From positions 1 to 41,032 of the forward strand of contig JAOQAP010000058.1 of NCBI GenBank assembly GCA_025963465.1: a DNA stretch of 41,032 bases. Direction: 5' to 3'. Numbering within the stretch: the stretch's first letter is position 1; each line of letters begins with the position of its first letter. Source of the stretch: Flavipsychrobacter sp. Its GTDB lineage: Bacteria; Bacteroidota; Bacteroidia; Chitinophagales; Chitinophagaceae. The notes beneath the pieces were generated by a model that was not told the origin of the DNA, searched no databases, and was given only the letters and a program-made list of their open reading frames with translations. Position numbers and translations under genes: made by a program. This document shows, in pieces, positions 35,826 to 41,032 of this stretch.

Positions 35826-35834
35826 CGGCTGCTT

Positions 35835-37787
35835 ATGTGCGGCATACTTGCTATAGTAAATCTTAAAAATGATCTGAAGGGTAACCACCTTGCAGCTGCA
35901 TCGCGTGTAATAAGGCATCGTGGGCCTGATGATGAGGGTTTCCTGACCTGGGTGCCCGATGAACAACCGGCAATATGGGCAGGTGCCAATATTGCAGCAT
36001 CTACACAACAGCATTGGGGTTACCAGTCTATTAGTCCCGACCAGTCATTTAAAGTTGGGTTCGGGCACAGGAGGTTATCTATATTAGATCTTTCCCCACT
36101 TGGGCATCAGCCAATGGTATATGCATCGGCAGGACTTTCTATTACCTTTAATGGGGAAGTATATAACTACCTGGAGATAAAAGAGGAACTGCTGAAGCTC
36201 GGTCATAAATTCTCCGGTACTTCTGATACGGAAGTGATATTGCATGCCTGGGAGGTATGGGGAGTAAAGTGTCTTGATAAGTTCAACGGCATGTTTTCCT
36301 TTGTGATACTTGACCATAAAAAACAGGAGCTATATGCGGTAAGGGATAGGTTTGGGGTAAAGCCATTATATTATTACAAAAGCGATAGCGCCATTTACCT
36401 GTCTTCTGAAATAAAGCAGATAAGAACAGCTCCAGGTTTCCGTTTTGAGCTGAATGAATCGGTGGCAGCGCAATTCCTTGCCTACGGCACTTGTGAACAC
36501 GGAGACAACACATTTTATAAAGGTATCAGGCAGATACAGGGAGGACATTATTTGCGTATTGACCTTTCCAAAGCAGGAAGTGAACCCGAAATAAAAAAAT
36601 GGTACACGCTCACACCTAAACGCTGGAACGGCAACTATAATGAGGCGGTAACAGAATTTAAAACATTGCTCACTGATGCGGTAAGCCTGCGGTTGCGGTC
36701 TGATGTAAAAGTTGGTTCATGCCTTTCAGGAGGCCTTGATTCATCGAGCATAGTATGCATAGCGGCCGACCTGCTGAAAGCAAAAGGTGATTTTGCCGGG
36801 CAGGAGACAATTACGGCCTGCTACGATGATGCGAAGTACGATGAATGGAACTTTGCACAGGAAGTAATAAAAAAGACAAATGCAAGACCTCATAGAGTAT
36901 TCCCATCATTTGGTCAGCTGCAGCAGGAGCTGGATGCCTTTCTATGGCACCAGGATGAGCCTGTGGCAAGTACCTCTGTGTTCAGTCAATGGGCGGTGTT
37001 CAAGGGGACAAATGAAGCAGGGCTTAAAGTAATGATAGATGGACAGGGTGCGGACGAACAACTGGCAGGTTATGGTGGCAACGATATACCACTATATGCA
37101 GGCCTGCTGAAAAAAGCAAGGTTATCAGCATTGCTGGACGAATCAAAACACTATAAAAAGGAAAAGGGCGCATGGCCAAAAGGATTCCTGCTGTCAGCGC
37201 TGCAACTGAATAATAATATATTTTCTAAGGTATTACCTGCACACCTGAGGCTGTCGCAAACGCAGCAAAAGATAGAATGGATGCAGAACGCTGATGTGAA
37301 AACAATGTATGACAAACCCGCCGCCAGCCTGCAGGAAAGCCTGTTGCGGCAGTTGTACGGAGCGCCACTACCTGCGCTGCTACGATATGAAGATCACAAC
37401 TCTATGGCATGGAGTGTAGAGTCGCGTACGCCATTTATGGACTATCGCCTGCTGGAGTTCAACCTGGGCCTTCCGGAGGAATACATTTACAAAAGAGGGG
37501 TAAGGAAAACGATACTGCGTGATGCCATGCACGGTGTGATACCAGCCGCCATAGAGAACAGGAAGGATAAAATGGGCTTTGTAACCCCGGAAGAACTGTG
37601 GATAAAAGGAGAGGGTAGGGAATGGTTCATTTCGGAAGTTGATAAAGCCTGCCAGCAATTTGGCGGCACATTGCTGCATGCCGCCAATGTGAAACAACAT
37701 GTAGTGGAAATGATCAATGGCAAACGGCCCTTTGATTTTATGCCGTGGCGCATTATTTGCTTTAATAAGTGGTACAACAGCCTTTAA
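35835..37787 (+). CDS. asnB: asparagine synthase-like class II amidotransferase, copy 2
   Basis: 650 residues starting MCGILAIVN, so the glutaminase Cys2 is intact; HRGPDDEG, GFGHRRLSILDLS, FNGEVYN and SDTEVIL follow. The synthetase domain has SGGLDSSS (298-305) and GQGADEQLAGYGG. The extra ~45 residues after HRGPDDEG are common in glycan-locus members. Possible jobs are asparagine synthesis, uronamide formation on a sugar, or an amide/lactam-forming step in a peptide cluster; lasso cyclases are relatives but normally lack the Cys. It is divergent from wecB and ends in a TTAA overlap with the nucleotidyltransferase gene. Confidence 0.87.
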   Translation: MCGILAIVNLKNDLKGNHLAAASRVIRHRGPDDEGFLTWVPDEQPAIWAGANIAASTQQHWGYQSISPDQSFKVGFGHRRLSILDLSPLGHQPMVYASAGLSITFNGEVYNYLEIKEELLKLGHKFSGTSDTEVILHAWEVWGVKCLDKFNGMFSFVILDHKKQELYAVRDRFGVKPLYYYKSDSAIYLSSEIKQIRTAPGFRFELNESVAAQFLAYGTCEHGDNTFYKGIRQIQGGHYLRIDLSKAGSEPEIKKWYTLTPKRWNGNYNEAVTEFKTLLTDAVSLRLRSDVKVGSCLSGGLDSSSIVCIAADLLKAKGDFAGQETITACYDDAKYDEWNFAQEVIKKTNARPHRVFPSFGQLQQELDAFLWHQDEPVASTSVFSQWAVFKGTNEAGLKVMIDGQGADEQLAGYGGNDIPLYAGLLKKARLSALLDESKHYKKEKGAWPKGFLLSALQLNNNIFSKVLPAHLRLSQTQQKIEWMQNADVKTMYDKPAASLQESLLRQLYGAPLPALLRYEDHNSMAWSVESRTPFMDYRLLEFNLGLPEEYIYKRGVRKTILRDAMHGVIPAAIENRKDKMGFVTPEELWIKGEGREWFISEVDKACQQFGGTLLHAANVKQHVVEMINGKRPFDFMPWRIICFNKWYNSL

Positions 37788-38974
37788 TCCTTCTTGTCAG
37801 AACCCCTCATTCTTCTTCTTATTGGCTTTATAAAAGCATACAGGAAATACAATGGCCTTGGCAGTTTGATGAATTTATAGTCAAGTATGGATGGGGTGGC
37901 CGAGTAGTTGATGTATTTCAGTATCATTTTCAGCTTTCCGGCCAGGTTGTCCTTTATCTTCAGGTTCAGCAATAATGCATCTGATGTACTTGTCCGGTCC
38001 TTATTCAGGGATAAAAGCATTGTATTAAGGTAGTTGACTGCATCCTTCGGTGCATTATAAGGTGTGGCTGGTTTTATACCCAGTAGCTGATCAGCGATAT
38101 ACAGCCCTATCTGTACCGACTTATTGAACCCGTATTTTTTGCTTACAGCATTTATTTCAGCCCAATCCAGGGTATTGCCGTTCTTTAGTATCATCGATAG
38201 GTCCATTATGTACTTCATCAGTGCCCAGCGTTGGTTGAGTCCATGATGAGATACCAGCGCCATGAAGTGATGGGTGTCGCTAAGCAATTTTATTTTCTGT
38301 CCGTATACTTCTTTATGCTGCAGATCGTCGAACAGTAGTGAATTTGGTAGGGTAGTCGGGAAGTCAATTATCTGGCTGGCTACCACCCAATGAAACTCTG
38401 CGTGAAATTTTCGTTTGTCATTTTCATACTTGTCAAAATAATACTCACGGGTATATTTGAAATGAGTTTCTTTAAAGTCGTCAGGCACATCGGATTTGTC
38501 TATGTAGCCAGATTGTTCAAAAGCGTTTTTTATGATGCCCAGGTCTTTTATACTTAGGTTGATCAGGAAGTCGATATCGGAAAACTCCCGGAGTGCTGTG
38601 TCTTTATAATATTCCAAGGCGAACATGCTGCCCTTGTAAGGTATGGCCATTACTCCGGCTTTATCCAGCTGGTCGTATATGCGGGTCAATTCCCTTGCAT
38701 GCTTCTGGTTGTGCATAGCTATGTGCATGCAGTCTGCCTGTAGCGTGTCTTTTATTTCTTTCGGCACCTCAAGTTTGTAGAGGATCTTAAAAACAACGGG
38801 CCGTAACTGGTGGATGCGTGTTATAGAATACACCTTCTGCCAGTCAATATTGTTTGTACTGATAAAAGTTGCCAGCTCATCTTCTGTAGCTGTACCAACA
38901 AAGACACGGCATGCCAGGACTATCACAGAGATCTCTGTTTCGAAATCACGTTTTAGCTCATCTGTAGTTATCAT
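37784..38974 (-). CDS. uncharacterised nucleotidyltransferase family protein (NTP_transf_5 type)
   Basis: 396 residues. IPYKGSMFALEYYKDTALREFSDIDFLI is the nucleotidyltransferase core, with a G-S and the D-I-D metal pair. HFKYTREYYFDKYENDKRKFHAEFHWVVAS and HHGLNQRWALMKYIMDLSMIL are further blocks typical of PF14907. Members occur in exopolysaccharide loci, HPr-rel-A/PqqD clusters and some lasso-peptide clusters; a substrate is not known. The ATG overlaps the stop of the ABC exporter gene by four bases (ATGA), so the two are translationally coupled. Confidence 0.85.
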   Translation of the reverse strand: MITTDELKRDFETEISVIVLACRVFVGTATEDELATFISTNNIDWQKVYSITRIHQLRPVVFKILYKLEVPKEIKDTLQADCMHIAMHNQKHARELTRIYDQLDKAGVMAIPYKGSMFALEYYKDTALREFSDIDFLINLSIKDLGIIKNAFEQSGYIDKSDVPDDFKETHFKYTREYYFDKYENDKRKFHAEFHWVVASQIIDFPTTLPNSLLFDDLQHKEVYGQKIKLLSDTHHFMALVSHHGLNQRWALMKYIMDLSMILKNGNTLDWAEINAVSKKYGFNKSVQIGLYIADQLLGIKPATPYNAPKDAVNYLNTMLLSLNKDRTSTSDALLLNLKIKDNLAGKLKMILKYINYSATPSILDYKFIKLPRPLYFLYAFIKPIRRRMRGSDKKD

Positions 38975-40740
38975 ATCTTCTGGTTGTCAAACATTTTTTT
39001 GAAGATGCCATTTTGATCAATGAGGCTGTCAAAGCTACCTTCTTCTTCAATTTTGCCATCCTTCATTACATATATATTGTCCGCTATCTTCAGGTTATAC
39101 AGCGTATGCGATATGAGTATCACTACTTTTCCTTCCGCATGTTCTTTCAGGTTTTTGAACAGCTCGTGTTCAGCTATGGCATCTATGGCGCTGGTTGGTT
39201 CATCAAGCACTATCATTCCTGCATTTTTGTAAAACATACGAGCCAATGCCAGTTTTTGCCATTGGCCACCACTTAGTTCTTCGCTTTTGTCAAATATGCG
39301 GCCCAGCCGGGTATCATAGTTTTTTGGTAAGGTATTGATATAGCTATCTGCTCCGGCTAATGTCGCCGCAAGCTTAGTGTCTGTTTGCTGTTTGCCATTT
39401 CTTCCTGCCAGTGTAATGTTGTCATTTACTGTAAGGAAGTATTTTTCAAAATCCTGGAAGAGGAAAAATGTATTTGCACGGAAAGATCCGTTGGAGATGG
39501 TCTGTGCACTTATCCCGTCTATATTTATTGTTCCTGATTGCAGTTCATAAAGGCGGGCCAGTAATTTTACAAGGGTAGACTTACCTGATCCGTTCTCGCC
39601 AACTATCGCAATTATTTTGCCCGGTTTGCAGCTGATGGATACGTTATTTAATACCGGCCTTGTAGTTGCAGGGTAGGTGAAAGACAGGTTCTTCACTTCC
39701 AACCCATTATTGATAACCGGGAATGGGGTAGTTGTGTCAGCTGCTGCCGGTACTATGTCGAAGAAGGTAAAGAGATCTTTTAGGAAAAGCCGTTGCTGGA
39801 ATATCTGTACAAAAGATTGCAGGAAATTTTTAGATGCTGACTGTAGTCGTTGAAAGCCTTGTATGTAGATAATGAATACCCCAAGCGTTATCTGCCCGTC
39901 CCATGCATTTTTAGCCAGTGATATGAAAATGGTGACCATGACTACAGCCTCCAGCACCTGTGTGAGCAGGCTATACCGGGTTAGTTTAATGTTAAGCGCC
40001 TTCTTGCCTTCATAAACAGATGATCGGATGGCCTTGAATTTCCTGATAAACTCATCGGCAAAGCCGAACACACGTACCTCTTTGGCAAAAGAAATGCCTG
40101 TAAGCACCTGGTGCAGGTAGCCGGCCTCCCGCTCTACAGGAATAAATCTTTTCTCCAGTCGGTAGAGCTGGTAGCTGTAATACCACTTAATGCCTGCCAG
40201 GGGTATAGACAACAAGATGAACAACAAGGCATAAAACCATTGTAGCGTAAAGAAGAAGCCAATTAGGAACAACAGCGAAAAACTATTGAGCAGCAGGCCG
40301 TTCATATTGGTCACCAGCTGGGGTATGCGATATTGCGATTGCTGATGCGCCAAGAGGAGATAGTCATGGTAATAGTGATTCACGTAATATTCCAGGTCTA
40401 CATGTATTGCCTTATTTAGTACCAGCTCTGCTACATGGTCGCTTATCTTCTGCTGTTGTAATGTATTGATGTATGTAGAAAACTGGTTGGCAACGGCGAT
40501 AAGAAATTGTGCGATGCAGAAACTGATGATAACAGGCGATACCTGCTCAAAAGGAACTTTGTTACCGCTGACCATTAGCTCTATGAGCCTCTTAATAAAG
40601 TATAGGGAGATGATAGGAAGCGCTGCCAGCACGAACTGCAGGATGATGTTGATCACAACCATGCCTTTGCTTGCCTGCCATGCAAGCAAAGTAGTTCTGA
40701 ATATATCTTTGGTAAAATCTTTAAACTGTGGTCCTTTCAT
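38971..40740 (-). CDS. ABC exporter, fused membrane and ATPase domains (NisT/McjD-like)
   Basis: 589 residues from the ATG at 40740; a TTG ten codons upstream falls in a -7 box and is rejected. Six membrane helices occupy about 1-310, with KEVRVFGFADEFIRKF in the coupling region. The ATPase has Walker A VGENGSGKST (Lys387), the signature LSGGQWQKLALARMF, Walker B MIVLDEPTSAIDA and a switch histidine in LISHTLY. The GGQWQK form is typical of peptide exporters such as NisT and lasso-peptide McjD. There is no peptidase C39 domain, so a substrate would be processed elsewhere. It is the upstream partner of the nucleotidyltransferase gene. Confidence 0.9.
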   Translation of the reverse strand: MKGPQFKDFTKDIFRTTLLAWQASKGMVVINIILQFVLAALPIISLYFIKRLIELMVSGNKVPFEQVSPVIISFCIAQFLIAVANQFSTYINTLQQQKISDHVAELVLNKAIHVDLEYYVNHYYHDYLLLAHQQSQYRIPQLVTNMNGLLLNSFSLLFLIGFFFTLQWFYALLFILLSIPLAGIKWYYSYQLYRLEKRFIPVEREAGYLHQVLTGISFAKEVRVFGFADEFIRKFKAIRSSVYEGKKALNIKLTRYSLLTQVLEAVVMVTIFISLAKNAWDGQITLGVFIIYIQGFQRLQSASKNFLQSFVQIFQQRLFLKDLFTFFDIVPAAADTTTPFPVINNGLEVKNLSFTYPATTRPVLNNVSISCKPGKIIAIVGENGSGKSTLVKLLARLYELQSGTINIDGISAQTISNGSFRANTFFLFQDFEKYFLTVNDNITLAGRNGKQQTDTKLAATLAGADSYINTLPKNYDTRLGRIFDKSEELSGGQWQKLALARMFYKNAGMIVLDEPTSAIDAIAEHELFKNLKEHAEGKVVILISHTLYNLKIADNIYVMKDGKIEEEGSFDSLIDQNGIFKKMFDNQKI

Positions 40741-40767
40741 CAATCGCTTTAAAGTGCGTGAACTGCC

Positions 40768-40775
40768 CAAAAGTA
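40768..40775 (-). promoter_or_regulatory. -7 box upstream of the ABC exporter gene
   Basis: Minus-strand TACTTTTG is an exact TAnnTTTG match 27 bases before the ATG at 40740. A TTTG -33 box is not present at the expected distance, so confidence is moderate. Confidence 0.4.
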
Positions 40776-40824
40776 CAATCTACACCAATATTTTATATCA
40801 TTGCACTTGCAAACTATCTGATCT

Positions 40825-41032
40825 GTGTACTACTATTGGGGCTTTGAGTTAAATATTGCATCGGATATTGAGATACCCGAACTGTTGCCTGCACAATTTG
40901 AGCAACAGCCCGATCTTACGATCAGGCTGGCAAAAGTACACGTTAATATACAGCAGGAAGCAAGTACGGGTAAATTGCGGGAATACATCATCAGTAGCGA
41001 TGAGTACTACCTGGATGTGAAAAAAGTATGTA
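40825..41032 (+). CDS. N-terminal part of an HPr kinase-like (HprK-related) protein, cut by window end
   Basis: An in-frame TGA at 40819 and the GTG at 40825 set the start; 69 codons are visible and the frame stays open to the window edge. The start reads YYYWGFELNIASDIEIPELLP, followed by a strand-rich segment with DLTIRLAKV and EYIISSDEYYLDVKKV. This matches the N-terminal beta domain of HprK-related serine kinases found in HPr-rel-A/PqqD systems and lasso-peptide clusters; their Walker A kinase core would lie beyond the window. It is divergent from the ABC exporter across 84 bases. Assignment rests on pattern memory, not on a kinase motif. Confidence 0.6.
   Translation, partial: MYYYWGFELNIASDIEIPELLPAQFEQQPDLTIRLAKVHVNIQQEASTGKLREYIISSDEYYLDVKKVC

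Noticed and set aside
35711-35834. Possible lasso-type precursor peptide near the amidotransferase
   Set aside because: The gap is filled by two promoters; no start codon opens a 35-60 residue frame with a leader-like pattern. The gap at 40741-40824 is too short as well.
40741-40770. TTG-initiated N-terminal extension of the ABC exporter
   Set aside because: The TTG overlaps a candidate -7 box and the ATG at 40740 gives a normal exporter start.
1-41032. CRISPR arrays, tRNA or rRNA genes, insertion sequences
   Set aside because: Looked for regular spaced repeats, cloverleaf-like segments and transposase motifs; none were found.

Overview
The window is chromosomal DNA from a member of the Bacteroidota, most likely the Chitinophagaceae or a close relative. 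The evidence is a type IX secretion sorting domain, a Reg_prop/Y_Y_Y histidine kinase, a hybrid histidine kinase ending in an AraC domain, a TonB operon with two ExbD genes, a DUF3822-rsmD-coaD cluster, starts without clear Shine-Dalgarno sequences, and several TAnnTTTG-type promoter boxes. I see no tRNA, rRNA, CRISPR array, integrase or transposase.

Layout. 0-2.2 kb: the tail of a DUF3471 protein and two convergent glycosyltransferases (GT14, GT2). 2.5-8.0 kb: a TPR hybrid sensor/regulator, an Ig-like lipoprotein with a clear terminator, and an FAD oxidoreductase. 8.0-12.1 kb: a pyrE-ubiA-maf operon divergent from nudix-DUF1232-START genes. 12.3-16.1 kb: DUF3822-rsmD-coaD, a MATE exporter and the bacilliredoxin-like ytxJ. 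16.2-22.6 kb: a surface and signalling block with a Reg_prop histidine kinase, a NarL-type regulator, a T9SS cargo protein, a lipoprotein and a putative outer-membrane protein. 22.7-25.1 kb: asnS, a half-size TauE and ppa. 25.4-28.7 kb: exbB-exbD-exbD-tonB. 28.7-37.8 kb: a polysaccharide locus with two class II amidotransferases, two glycosyltransferases, a WbpI/WecB-like epimerase, a WlbA-like dehydrogenase and a WlbB-like acetyltransferase. 37.8-41.0 kb: a nucleotidyltransferase coupled to a NisT/McjD-like ABC exporter, divergent from the start of an HPr-kinase-like gene cut by the window edge.

The right edge is the best candidate for an undescribed system. A class II amidotransferase/asparagine synthase, an NTP_transf_5 nucleotidyltransferase, a peptide-type ABC exporter and an HprK-like kinase sit together, which recalls modified-peptide (lasso-type or HPr-rel-A/PqqD) clusters. 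It abuts a sugar-nucleotide operon that could make a 2,3-diacetamido uronic acid. The precursor peptide, PqqD and protease genes that would prove a RiPP cluster are not in the window.

Other non-obvious signals are: a 19-base near-identical repeat placed 26-27 bases upstream of the -7 boxes of both the NarL-type regulator and the T9SS gene; a 15-bp perfect hairpin inside a signal-peptide coding region; nested inverted repeats between exbB and exbD; interleaved divergent promoters at wecB/asnB2; an RsmD whose catalytic DPPY motif reads GPPY; and four convergent gene pairs that all overlap by the same TTAA. Several six-frame openings begin at TTG codons; I moved these to downstream ATGs where family length or promoter position supports it.
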